Origin: Stieleria maiorica
GTDB lineage: Bacteria; Planctomycetota; Planctomycetia; Pirellulales; Pirellulaceae
Direction: 5' to 3'
DNA length: 64,000 nucleotides
Assembly (NCBI RefSeq): GCF_008035925.1
Contig: NZ_CP036264.1
Coordinates: 2,205,409-2,269,408, forward strand
The notes under the pieces were generated by a model. It did not search any database and had not been told where the DNA came from. It worked only from the letters and a program-made list of their open reading frames with translations. Shown in pieces: positions 8,342-16,269 of this stretch. Numbering within the stretch: position 1 is the first letter of the stretch; the number at the start of each line of letters is the position of its first letter. The position numbers and the translations under genes are program-made.

Positions 8342-9364
8342 CTAGGGTTGCAAACGAACGGGCAGCACATCGTTGCCGCGCTGGATCGTGATGGAAACCG
8401 CATCGCGGCGATCGATCCGACGCAGTAAATCGATCAGGGTTTGTTGGTCCCCGACACGCTGTCCATCGAGCAGCAAGATCAAGTCGTCGGCCCGCAATTT
8501 CGCTTCCGCCGCCGGCGAGTCGGACTGCACGGCATCAATGTAGGCCGGTGTCGATTCCAAGACGTTGGGCACCAGCACCAACCCCAACGTTGCCAGATTG
8601 TGCGACTGGTCGCGACGCAGCACGGGATTGTTTTCCTTGGGCACGGTCGTCGCACGACCGGCGATGATGTCGCCCAACGCCGTGCGCAGGGAATCGATCG
8701 GCAAGGCATAATTCAGCCAGACACCGGTGCCGCTGTCACGGAGCTCTTTGCCCAACATCCCGATCAGACGCCCATCGGCGTCGACGACCGCACCGCCGGC
8801 CGCCCCCGGATTGTTGGCGATCAAGTCCAGGATCAAGACCTTGCCACGGTAGGGCGTTTGAAACGTGCCGCGACGTGCGTCCAAATTGGTCACCCCGGCG
8901 ATGATCCCCTGCATCACGCTGGCCGGTTCGTTGCCCGCGGCGATGCCGAACAGGTTGCTGACCGCCAAGATCGGGTCACCCCATTGGGCGTTCAATTCTT
9001 TGTCGACTTTGAAGTACGGCAGATCGGACGCATCGACCTTCAACACCGCCAGTTCCAGCGAGGGTTCGATCCCGACGATCTTGGATTCGAAACGGCGACC
9101 GTCATCGAGTACGACGATCGGTTCGACATCCAACACATAACTCCATGCCGTTGCGATGTGACCTTCGGGCGAAACCAGAAAGCCGCTTTGATAGGCTTCC
9201 AGTCCCTTGATGCCGCCGGCGCCGTAGATTTTGACGACGCGTTGCTGGACATCACGTGCGTCGGGAGCGACCGGCGGTTGGGCCGAAGCGATCGGGAGAA
9301 CCGACAGGCAGACGAGCGACAGCAACGCCGCCGACGCGAAGGCGTAATTCGGTCGAAGCATCAT
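8342..9364 (-). CDS. HtrA-like pseudoprotease with one PDZ domain
   Basis: This 340-residue exported protein starts at ATG 9364, which overlaps the TGA of the preceding gene in an ATGA arrangement. The signal peptide covers about 1-28 (ending IASAQP). The trypsin-like domain keeps the fold landmarks SGFLVSPEGHIAT, but the catalytic His is replaced by Ser75 (ATAWSYVL), the Asp by Glu104 (PSLELAVLKV) and the Ser by Ala189 (NPGAAGGAV). One PDZ domain follows (about 250-340; LRADDLILLLDGQRVGDQQT). Loss of all three residues means it cannot use the usual serine-protease mechanism. Its place between an intact protease and a second inactive copy suggests a subunit or substrate adaptor. Confidence 0.82.
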   Translation of the reverse strand: MMLRPNYAFASAALLSLVCLSVLPIASAQPPVAPDARDVQQRVVKIYGAGGIKGLEAYQSGFLVSPEGHIATAWSYVLDVEPIVVLDDGRRFESKIVGIEPSLELAVLKVDASDLPYFKVDKELNAQWGDPILAVSNLFGIAAGNEPASVMQGIIAGVTNLDARRGTFQTPYRGKVLILDLIANNPGAAGGAVVDADGRLIGMLGKELRDSGTGVWLNYALPIDSLRTALGDIIAGRATTVPKENNPVLRRDQSHNLATLGLVLVPNVLESTPAYIDAVQSDSPAAEAKLRADDLILLLDGQRVGDQQTLIDLLRRIDRRDAVSITIQRGNDVLPVRLQP

Positions 9365-11262
9365 TGCGGTGCACTCTCGGTTTGGGTCCAGTCGCTGATC
9401 GAAACGTCCAGCGACACGTCCGTTCCGTACCGCAGTTCGAGCCCGCTGATGTCGTCTCCCTCGCGCCGGATCCACACCTCCGCCGGGTCCGAATCTCGAT
9501 CGGCGACCACTTCGATGCACTCGACCAGACCGGTCTCGGGGTGCGACAACCAGCGGACTTCCATTTCTCCGTACAGGCCGACCAGGCAATCGCGGAGCGG
9601 TCGCTGACCGCCCAGCGGCATCGTGCCTTGGTAATAGGCCTCGCCGAACTTCTCCGGGCCAAGTTTTAACATCGTGCGCCAAGCGTCGAGCGCGGGCAGG
9701 ATCCCGGCGATCGAATCGGTGTCGACCGCGTCAAACAGTTCCGACCGCCTGGTCGCCTGCATCGCGGTTTCGCCGACCAGGATCGCGTACTGATCGTCGG
9801 CCACCGAAAGCTTCACCTCGGCGTCGCCCGTCTTGCCGGTAATCGTCCAGGCCGTGGTTTTGGATTGATCCGTTTCGGCGAATTGGTTCGCAGGGAATTG
9901 GCTCCTCAATGACCGAATGAACCGATCTTGTTCGACTTGGTTGAAGTGATAGTTGGCAAACCCTCGACGCTGGACGATCAGATCGGCGACCGCTTCGGGG
10001 ATCGCCGGTTTGGCAGCGCCGTGTCCCGGCGGCAGCCGTTGGCGTTTCAAATCGGGGCGTTTTGGTTTTTCATCCCCACCTTGTTCAGCGTCTTGATCGT
10101 CGTCTTGTTTTTCGCCTTCTCCTTCACCGTTGTCTTCGTCATCGGGTTGGTCGGGGACCGGCGGCGGGGGCGGCAGGGCCGACGCCATCTTGGCCAGCAA
10201 TTCGTCTTGACGATGCACACTCATCAATCGCACCGGGACGCGGGTCGTGACTCCCTGGTTGCGAAACGCGACATTCACCCGCCAGCCACTGGGGAAGGTG
10301 CCCAAGACGTTTTGAACATCGTTGGCGGTCATCACCGGGCGGCCGTCGATTTCCAGGATTTGGGCGTTGTAACGCAGGCCGCGTCGGTAGGCGTCACTGG
10401 ACTCCAGAATATTGCTGACCACGACGCCGCCGTCGGGATCAGTGGTCACCGTCGCTCCCAGCGTGGCGTGATCGACGATCCGCCCGCTGCGAAGATAACC
10501 CAGAAAGTTCTTGGCCTGGTTGATCGAAATCGCGTACCCCACACCGACGTTGACTCGGCCGCGTTTTTCGAACGAGCAACGGCCGACGATCCCCAGCAAT
10601 TCACCTTGATCGTTGTAGATCGGTCCGCCGGAATTGCCGGGATTGATCGACGCGTCGGTTTGCAGGCAGTCGGCGTATTCCAACAGCGTCCCGGAAGGGT
10701 ATTGGTAACGTCCGACGCCGCTGAGGATTCCCCAGGTGACGGTGGGCTGCAAATTGGTGGCCAACAGGAACGGGTTGCCGATCACCATGCACCAGTCACC
10801 GGCACGGGCTTGGCGGCTATCGGCCAGCGTGGCGTAGGGGAAATCATCGCGGCCGAGCAATTGAATCATGGCCAGGTCGCCGACCGGATCCAGTCCCACC
10901 AAGACGGCGTCATAGACGCGACCGTCACTCAACCCGCACCGCATGAACGTTCCGGCCGGGCTGGTGACGTGAAAATTGGTCAGCGCATAGCCTTCCGGAG
11001 AGATCAGGACACCGCTGCCTCCTCCTCCGCCGCCGGGCACAAACACGCTGACAGCGCTCGGGCGGGCACGATCGACCGCTGCGATCCGTGCCCGTTCAGC
11101 CGCTTGCAACAGCGGGTCCAATTCGATGGGACCATCGACCGACGCGGCAAGTTGCACCCCGTCTTGGCCGCGTGCCCCGTTTCCCAAGCCAAATGCGGCG
11201 AGACAGACCGCGGTGAGCATCGCGATTGAACGCGGCAGTTTAAATTTCACTCGGCGGTTCAC
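9361..11262 (-). CDS. HtrA/DegP-type serine protease with intact triad
   Basis: This 633-residue exported protein starts at GTG 11262, overlapping the TGA of the previous gene by four bases. After the signal peptide (about 1-32) the trypsin-like domain carries His98 (LTNFHV), Asp129 (DPVGDLAMIQL) and Ser211 (INPGNSGGPIYN), the complete DegP-type triad. One PDZ domain spans about 275-355 (RRGLRYNAQILEIDGRPVMT). An acidic low-complexity linker rich in P, D and E (about 365-405) leads to a C-terminal domain of about 220 residues that I cannot name. It is probably a periplasmic or surface quality-control protease and the only catalytically competent member of the operon. Confidence 0.88.
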   Translation of the reverse strand: MNRRVKFKLPRSIAMLTAVCLAAFGLGNGARGQDGVQLAASVDGPIELDPLLQAAERARIAAVDRARPSAVSVFVPGGGGGGSGVLISPEGYALTNFHVTSPAGTFMRCGLSDGRVYDAVLVGLDPVGDLAMIQLLGRDDFPYATLADSRQARAGDWCMVIGNPFLLATNLQPTVTWGILSGVGRYQYPSGTLLEYADCLQTDASINPGNSGGPIYNDQGELLGIVGRCSFEKRGRVNVGVGYAISINQAKNFLGYLRSGRIVDHATLGATVTTDPDGGVVVSNILESSDAYRRGLRYNAQILEIDGRPVMTANDVQNVLGTFPSGWRVNVAFRNQGVTTRVPVRLMSVHRQDELLAKMASALPPPPPVPDQPDDEDNGEGEGEKQDDDQDAEQGGDEKPKRPDLKRQRLPPGHGAAKPAIPEAVADLIVQRRGFANYHFNQVEQDRFIRSLRSQFPANQFAETDQSKTTAWTITGKTGDAEVKLSVADDQYAILVGETAMQATRRSELFDAVDTDSIAGILPALDAWRTMLKLGPEKFGEAYYQGTMPLGGQRPLRDCLVGLYGEMEVRWLSHPETGLVECIEVVADRDSDPAEVWIRREGDDISGLELRYGTDVSLDVSISDWTQTESAPQ

Positions 11263-12458
11263 TTCATCAACCTGGGTTTAAAGAATCGGATCAGATCTCC
11301 GACGTCACCGTCATCGCCGGCCAAGGCTTCTAACCGCACGCGCCGAGCGCCGGCGACCGGGATGCGAAACCCTTTGCTTTCAGATTCGGCCAACGCCTGC
11401 TCCCACTGCACGACATCATCGACGACCAAGCGGATGATCACCGTACCGCCGGCGGTGACAAGTTTATCCCGTCCGACGCTGCCGGCCAGCGTTTGGAATC
11501 CCGGTTCGACGCGGTACTCCGCCGCGCCGCCGGCAACCATCACCAAGTCCTCGCCCTGGGCCGCCGGTCCGAACCAATCGCTGGTCAAATCGGCCGGCAA
11601 ATTCGTCGCCAGGTAGGGGGACATTCGGGTCGATGCGGCAGACGCTTGGGCCAACAGGATCCGTCCGCTGGCCCAGGTGATTCGTTTGATGCGTTCCAGA
11701 GGGATTGGGTGGCGGACTTGCCCCGGTAACACGATCTCCACCGCATCGGTCGCCTCACTGGGTTCCAGTCGCGACGCCAGAAAGATCGATCCATCGATGG
11801 TGGTGATCTTCACCGCGGACGAGGCTGCGGGGTCAGTGGCGGTTCGAAAGAAGACGCCTTCAAGTCGATCGCGTGGTGCTTCGATCGGGTCACCGTCCAA
11901 TTCGAACCGCAGCTGTTCAGCATCCAGGCCGACCACAACGCCTTCGATCGGATCCAGTTGGTCATTGCCGCGGCGGATGACCATTCGATCGCTGCGTGAT
12001 GGCTTGTCGACCAGCCCCAGCCACTGGGGGTCGGTTGCCGGTCCGCCGGGCCGAAATCGAATGGATTGCACCTGACCGATCGGCAGACGGAGTTCCGCCT
12101 GACGTTGCGGCTGCAGCGTGACCGCCGAATCATCCGCGGTGACATCTCGAGCGAAAATCGATGTCCCATCGATCAGGGTGACATTCGTCGCCGGCCCGGC
12201 CGAAGATTCGCGAGCGTCCGCCACTTGCAGCGACACGATCTGGTCAACGGCAAGCATGCGGTGAGAGGATTCACCATCGACCTGTAACTGCACCGAGGTC
12301 CCCGCCACACCGGCGTAGCGGCCACGGACCGTTTCACCCGAGGTCAACTCGATCTGTACCACCGCCGCCCGGCAAGTCGCGGAAAACGGTACGGCAAACG
12401 AGACACAGCCGAGGACGGCGACGAACGGAATCGCGGAAAACCACGGGGGACGTTTCAT
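11259..12458 (-). CDS. Exported NPCBM-like domain protein, first gene of the protease operon
   Basis: The 399-residue protein starts at ATG 12458, giving a signal peptide (about 1-32). Its N-terminal half has repeated beta-rich segments around LTSGETVRGRYAGV, LIDGTSIF and TTIDGSIFLASR that look like related copies. The C-terminal 130 residues (SDWFGPAAQGEDLVMVAG, later GGTVIIRLVVDD and GARRVRLEAL) resemble the NPCBM/NEW2 carbohydrate-binding fold found fused to glycosidases. Its stop overlaps the start of the HtrA gene, so the four genes are probably one transcript and translationally coupled. The NPCBM call is by pattern only, and a carbohydrate ligand is inference. Confidence 0.65.
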   Translation of the reverse strand: MKRPPWFSAIPFVAVLGCVSFAVPFSATCRAAVVQIELTSGETVRGRYAGVAGTSVQLQVDGESSHRMLAVDQIVSLQVADARESSAGPATNVTLIDGTSIFARDVTADDSAVTLQPQRQAELRLPIGQVQSIRFRPGGPATDPQWLGLVDKPSRSDRMVIRRGNDQLDPIEGVVVGLDAEQLRFELDGDPIEAPRDRLEGVFFRTATDPAASSAVKITTIDGSIFLASRLEPSEATDAVEIVLPGQVRHPIPLERIKRITWASGRILLAQASAASTRMSPYLATNLPADLTSDWFGPAAQGEDLVMVAGGAAEYRVEPGFQTLAGSVGRDKLVTAGGTVIIRLVVDDVVQWEQALAESESKGFRIPVAGARRVRLEALAGDDGDVGDLIRFFKPRLMK

Positions 12459-12646
12459 AAAGCGCGGGCGATTGAGACGTGGGGCGGGTGACGATCGACG
12501 GCGGGCTTGGATGGTAGAAAGCCACAACCGTCACAGTTTATCACAACACCGCGCCGAACGAATCACCAGTCAAGCCTGGCGATTGGCCCAATTGGCAGCG
12601 CATCACGAGTCTTCCAGCACAGATTCGCTTTTGATGGGGCTAGACA

Positions 12647-12724
12647 GTCGCCGTCCTCTCCGAGGTCGGCGGGGGGCATCGCCTCGCTTTTATTACGCAC
12701 GCCGAGTTCGGAGAACACGGCGAC
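12647..12724. repeat. Palindromic repeat, family A, copy 2
   Basis: Arms at 12647-12671 and 12700-12724 match those of the element at 4785-4858 (GTCGCCGTCCTCTCCGAGG) around a different loop. It lies in the 311-bp gap between the small lipoprotein stop and the start of the protease operon; nothing else was recognised in that gap. Confidence 0.8.
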
Positions 12725-12769
12725 CCTCCGAACGCCTCGTCAGGTGCGCGAATGGATCGGGCCGGATCC

Positions 12770-12979
12770 TTACGGGGTTTCTCCGACCGGCGTTTCGCTT
12801 GCCGCGGTCGTGTTGCCCGTCATGTTGCTGGTGGTATTGCTCGTGCTGGTGTTGCTGCTGGTCGCGGCCACCGACTCGGCGGTCTCCGGTGCCGGCGGTT
12901 TGGGAGGTTGGCAGCCGAGTGAGAACACCATCAGTGCCGCTGCGGCCGTGCCGAGAAAGGTTCGTGAAGCGTTGCTCAT
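12770..12979 (-). CDS. Small Thr/Ser-rich lipoprotein
   Basis: This 69-residue protein has a type II signal peptide ending LMVFSLGC, with the lipidated Cys at 23. The mature part is QPPKPPAPE followed by low-complexity sequence rich in Ser, Thr and Asn with a Met-Gly, probably an extended surface linker. GGAGAA lies 8 bp before the ATG at 12979. No function can be assigned. It is too small for most database domain models. Confidence 0.7.
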   Translation of the reverse strand: MSNASRTFLGTAAAALMVFSLGCQPPKPPAPETAESVAATSSNTSTSNTTSNMTGNTTAASETPVGETP

Positions 12980-13301
12980 TGGGGTTCTCCGAGAATCGAG
13001 TGATGGGGGGCGGGACCCTGTGCCCTCACCGCTGCGGCAAGACGACAGGGTTGAAGCAGAGTGATTCGGTTCAGCCGAGACATTCTTTGCAGACTTGCCA
13101 GGAATGACCATCCCCGGTCGGGTGACTTTTCGGTCCCGACGGGCCAATGGCAGCAAATTAACCATCGGTGACCCGATAACCGGCATGAACCGACCATTTC
13201 CGAAGGTATTTGGCGTCACGTTTTTGCCGCGGTTCACACCCCAGGGCCGATCTGCCGATCCGATTCCCACCCGCCCTTCCAATTTCACCCTGGGGAATCC
13301 C
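12980..13301. other. Divergent intergenic region, no gene seen
   Basis: This 322-bp stretch separates the starts of two small exported-protein genes transcribed in opposite directions, so promoters for both should lie here. I found no repeat, convincing promoter boxes or small open frame with a ribosome site. Confidence 0.5.
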
Positions 13302-13706
13302 ATGAAATCCAATCTTAAAAACGGGCTGCTGGGCACCGCATGTGCCGCAATGGCATTGGTCCTGTTGGCCGACAACGCACCTGCACAATTTCCGCTGCCC
13401 GAAATCGCCAAACCCGATGCGGTCGTCGCGAAACCCACCACCGACGATGCCGACGTCGTCGCCGCGCCGCACCTGATCGACGCCATCCCCAGCTCGTCCG
13501 ACCTGTCGACCGGCCCACGGACCGCCGCCGAGATCCGCCAAGCCCGAGCGCAATACCGTTCGCAACAGCGGATGGAGCGGATGGAGCGAAACCTGTGGGC
13601 TGGCTATGAGCCGCTGCGACCCAACTGGAACTCGATTCCGATGATGAGCAGCCGCTACCCGTACCGGCACACCGTCGTCGTGCCGCTGTACGTGTACCCT
13701 CGCTAG
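13302..13706 (+). CDS. Small exported protein of unknown function
   Basis: This 134-residue protein starts at ATG 13302 after a GGGGAA ribosome site. A signal peptide (about 1-29, ADNAPAQF) leads into a proline- and alanine-rich region and then a charged stretch RQARAQYRSQQRMERMERN that may be helical. The C-terminus is rich in Tyr, Arg and Pro (SSRYPYRHTVVVPLYVYPR). I do not recognise a family. It is divergent from the small lipoprotein. Confidence 0.65.
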   Translation: MKSNLKNGLLGTACAAMALVLLADNAPAQFPLPEIAKPDAVVAKPTTDDADVVAAPHLIDAIPSSSDLSTGPRTAAEIRQARAQYRSQQRMERMERNLWAGYEPLRPNWNSIPMMSSRYPYRHTVVVPLYVYPR

Positions 13707-13753
13707 GTGCCGCGTTTGCCCCTGCCCGGTGAAGGTCGTCCCGTTACGGGGCT

Positions 13754-13778
13754 CGTTCCCAGGCTCCGCCTGGGAACG
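13754..13778. repeat. Short hairpin repeat CGTTCCCAGG...
   Basis: A 25-bp hairpin with perfect arms (CGTTCCCAGG facing CCTGGGAACG around CTCCG). Degenerate relatives of its arms appear at about 13850-13872 and 49623-49648. The rest of the 514-bp gap up to 14220 contains G+C-rich sequence with further short dyads and no gene that I can support. Confidence 0.7.
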
Positions 13779-14220
13779 GAAATCTCCAGAGGCTCCGCCT
13801 CGTGCTCGCCCGCGGCGTGTGTGGGGGGAGCCACACCTTTAGCGCTTTCCAATGCGGAGCCCTGGAACGAGGCGTCTACGCCACTCAGCCCTTCCCTCGC
13901 TGCGATCGATCCTCCCTTCCAGGGAGGGTTTCTTCATTTGTTGCTGCCTCGGCCGCGCATCGCGCGCTTGCCTGACGTCTCGGCGACTTGAACGATTGTA
14001 TCACCTTGGATGTTTCGGGAATCACTGGCATTGGTAGCGACGACAACGCGGTCAAAGGTCGCTAGCAACCTGTTCCCCGCCAACACCGCTCAGTCCCACA
14101 TCACTCCGTGCCGATAGCTCACCCTGGGGCCGATAGCCGTACTGATCGAAAGGAATCGATCTCCTCCGCCGCCCCGTTTTGCAACCGTGACTTCCGCTCA
14201 ATCGCAGGCATCCCACGCAG

Positions 14221-14466
14221 ATGGACAAAGAGATCAACGTTCTGGCTTTGGTCAAAGGCGACGAAAAATTCATCTTCATGTTCGATGATGCCAATCGTGA
14301 CCAGACCCTACGCCAACTCGCCCGTTTTGCCGCCAATCCGGATTTGGATTTTTCCTGGTACGACGCCGCGATGTTGAGTCGCAAGATCCGCGATGCCGTG
14401 CCCGTCGACGACGACCTGTTGATCGACAACGAATTGGACAATCTGTCGGTGGAAGACTTCAGCTAG
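14221..14466 (+). CDS. Small acidic cytoplasmic protein upstream of xerD
   Basis: This 81-residue protein begins MDKEINVLALVKGDEKFIFM and ends in an acidic tail (DLLIDNELDNLSVEDFS). It has no signal peptide or membrane segment. Predicted pattern is beta strands followed by helices. The frame ends 158 bp before xerD on the same strand, but a long perfect inverted repeat lies between them. Function unknown; composition and coding character support a real gene. Confidence 0.65.
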   Translation: MDKEINVLALVKGDEKFIFMFDDANRDQTLRQLARFAANPDLDFSWYDAAMLSRKIRDAVPVDDDLLIDNELDNLSVEDFS

Positions 14467-14495
14467 TGCTGCGTCAACTTTTAACTTAGGGCGCC

Positions 14496-14573
14496 GCGGA
14501 AAAGGGGTCAGGTACCAAAAACCAAATGGCCCGAAGGGGGCTCCGCATTTTTGGTACCTGACCCCTTTTCCGC
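14496..14573. repeat. Perfect 26-bp inverted repeat with GGGGTCAGGTACC core
   Basis: Arms at 14496-14521 and 14548-14573 are perfect inverted copies containing AAAAGGGGTCAGGTACC, separated by 26 bp. The hairpin lies between the 81-residue gene and xerD. Sequences with this core are widely seen as REP-like elements in bacterial genomes; that link is from memory and untested here. Confidence 0.8.
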
Positions 14574-14624
14574 TCGACAAACGCAACCCGAACATTTGAT
14601 GCTGACAGAGCACTAGGAGCCTGC

Positions 14625-15527
14625 ATGCACTCAGCGATTGCACAGTTCTTGCGTTATCTGGTGACTGAACGCAACGCATCGGAGTTGACGATCAAATCCT
14701 ACCGCGAGGATCTGTTCAGCTTTGTCGAGTGGTTGGAAGCGACGCTCGGTCGCGTGCCGGATCCCGATTCGCTTTCGCCTGCGGAACTGCGATCATTTCA
14801 AGCGGCGCTCCAGCAAGCCGATTATGCACGATCGAGCATCGCGAGAAAGCTGGCGGCGTTGCGGAGCTTTTATAAGTTTGCGATGCGCGAAGGGCTGGCG
14901 TCCAGCAACCCGGCCAAGCCGCTGCGGAACCCTCGCCGACAACGCAAGTTGCCGCACGTGTTGACCGACGACGAAGTGGGACGGTTGTTGCTGGCCCCGC
15001 CGGGTGACAAAGTCGACGGCTTGCGCGATCGTGCGATCCTGGAAACGATGTATTCGGCGGGCTTGCGTGTCAGCGAACTGGTCGGATTGCAAGACGGTGA
15101 CATCGACACGCACGATCAAATCATTCGCGTCCGAGGAAAGGGCCGCAAGGAACGGATCTGCCCGCTCGGTTCGTTTGCCATCAAGGCCATCCAGGCGTAT
15201 GCCAAGCGCCGCTGCCGCAGCGACAAGACGCAATCGCTGGGCCGCAAAGCGCCGGTGTTCGTCAACCGGTTCGGCAACATCCTGACCACGCGCAGCGTGG
15301 GTCGGATGTTGGAGAAACACTTGGCCGTGGCCGGTCTGGACGCGCGAACCAGTCCGCACACGCTGCGCCACTCCTTCGCAACGCACCTGTTGGACCGCGG
15401 CGCGGACATCCGCAGCGTCCAAGAATTGCTCGGTCACAAAAGTCTGGCGACCACGCAAATCTACACCCACGTCAGCGCCGCCAGCTTGCGAATGGTCTAC
15501 GAACGGGCTCACCCACGCGCCAAGTGA
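14625..15527 (+). CDS. xerD: Tyrosine recombinase XerD
   Basis: This is a 300-residue site-specific recombinase of normal XerC/D length. The N-terminal SAM-like DNA-binding domain spans about 1-95. The catalytic domain carries Arg148 (SAGLRVSEL), Lys172 (GKGRKER), His245 and Arg248 (SPHTLRHSFATH), His271 (LLGHKS) and the nucleophile Tyr280 (TQIYTHV). It should resolve chromosome dimers at dif with a partner XerC. XerD is preferred over XerC by overall similarity and its isolated chromosomal setting; there is no sign of a surrounding integron or phage. It is convergent with the mini-operon ending at 15549. Confidence 0.92.
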   Translation: MHSAIAQFLRYLVTERNASELTIKSYREDLFSFVEWLEATLGRVPDPDSLSPAELRSFQAALQQADYARSSIARKLAALRSFYKFAMREGLASSNPAKPLRNPRRQRKLPHVLTDDEVGRLLLAPPGDKVDGLRDRAILETMYSAGLRVSELVGLQDGDIDTHDQIIRVRGKGRKERICPLGSFAIKAIQAYAKRRCRSDKTQSLGRKAPVFVNRFGNILTTRSVGRMLEKHLAVAGLDARTSPHTLRHSFATHLLDRGADIRSVQELLGHKSLATTQIYTHVSAASLRMVYERAHPRAK

Positions 15528-15548
15528 GCGCAAAGGGATGCTGTTCCA

Positions 15549-15662
15549 CTACGGCTTCTGAAAGAACGCCATGTAGGTGACCAGGGCGACCAGCCCCAGC
15601 GCGGCGACCACGCCGCCGGACAACAACGTCAGGGACAACAGGTTTTCAGGCCATTCAGGCAT
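15549..15662 (-). CDS. 37-residue single-span membrane protein
   Basis: Translation of the minus strand from ATG 15662 gives a short protein beginning MPEWPENLLSLT, with one hydrophobic helix (about 8-33: GGVVAALGLVALVTYMAFF) and the tail QKP. GGAGG lies 5 bp before the ATG. The ATG lies inside the last eight bases of the gene at 15655-15915, so the two are translationally coupled. Size and topology resemble small accessory subunits of membrane complexes, but I recognise no family. Confidence 0.6.
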   Translation of the reverse strand: MPEWPENLLSLTLLSGGVVAALGLVALVTYMAFFQKP

Positions 15663-15915
15663 GGGAGACCTCCAAGCGGTGTTCGGGTTCGAGGGACGAG
15701 GGGGCGTTCACGCTATCGCCACAGGAGAACGCTTGGGCACCGAAGCGTGCAAACAACTCGTCGAGCGCCGCGTCCAACTGTGACGTGTCGCTGAAGACGA
15801 TCTGTCGTCCGATCATGGATCCGCCCAATCGGGCCACACAACGAGCGACATCGAGTTCGTCAAAACGCGACGGATCGATGCCCACCAGTTCCAATACGGC
15901 AGGGATACCCTTCAC
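15655..15915 (-). CDS. Small protein of unknown function, middle gene of mini-operon
   Basis: This 86-residue protein starts at GTG 15915, preceded 8 bp upstream by a strong GGAGGAG site. It begins MKGIPAVLELVGIDPSRFDE and contains a helical middle (SQLDAALDELFARFGAQAFS) and a polar tail. The GTG overlaps the TGA of the preceding gene (GTGA), and its own end overlaps the next start. No signal peptide or known motif. The ribosome site and both overlaps argue that it is real. Confidence 0.6.
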   Translation of the reverse strand: MKGIPAVLELVGIDPSRFDELDVARCVARLGGSMIGRQIVFSDTSQLDAALDELFARFGAQAFSCGDSVNAPSSLEPEHRLEVSHA

Positions 15916-16160
15916 GATTGATTCTCCTCCAACAAACTTGCATCAGATGGGTGAGAGTCGAAGACGAAGACTTTGACGTTGTTGCAATCGTTGTGCCGAT
16001 CGTCGCGGAAGGCCTCTCCTCGCTGCTCGGCCCAGAACGCACCGCCATAATGAAAAATCGTCCTGCCAGGAGCGGGGGCTTCTTGATTCACCGCGTCAAG
16101 TTGTCGGTCGATCACGACAGTTTGTCGCCTGTGACGGGGCGTGCCGATGGCGACAAACAT
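15912..16160 (-). CDS. Small protein of unknown function, first gene of mini-operon
   Basis: From ATG 16160 this gives 82 residues beginning MFVAIGTPRHRRQTVVIDRQ, with GRTIFHYGGAFWAEQRGEAF in the middle and an acidic end (DSHPSDASLLEENQS). Only a weak GGAAA precedes the ATG; the frame stays open upstream to 16325, so the start is uncertain. Its TGA overlaps the GTG of the next gene. The 110 bp between 16160 and the ABC transporter start at 16270 would hold divergent promoters. Confidence 0.5.
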   Translation of the reverse strand: MFVAIGTPRHRRQTVVIDRQLDAVNQEAPAPGRTIFHYGGAFWAEQRGEAFRDDRHNDCNNVKVFVFDSHPSDASLLEENQS

Positions 16161-16269
16161 CGAATTTCCGTGCGCCGACCGAATTGCCCGATTGGCACGA
16201 CGCTTGCCATGCGATCGGTCCTGCAACCGCATCCCCCTTTCCCTAACCCAGCAACGAGGAAACGACTCC

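Noticed and set aside
5954-8428. Long open plus-strand frame (824 codons) opposite the pseudoprotease gene
   Set aside because: It is antisense to a well-supported gene, has Gln/Arg/His-rich shadow composition typical of GC-rich DNA and shows no domain.
8441-9607. Plus-strand open frame of 388 codons opposite the second pseudoprotease gene
   Set aside because: It is antisense to a gene with signal peptide and PDZ domain, and its composition is that of a shadow frame.
14625-15527. Integron or phage integrase
   Set aside because: Length and motifs fit a chromosomal XerD, and no attachment site, cassette array or phage genes surround it.
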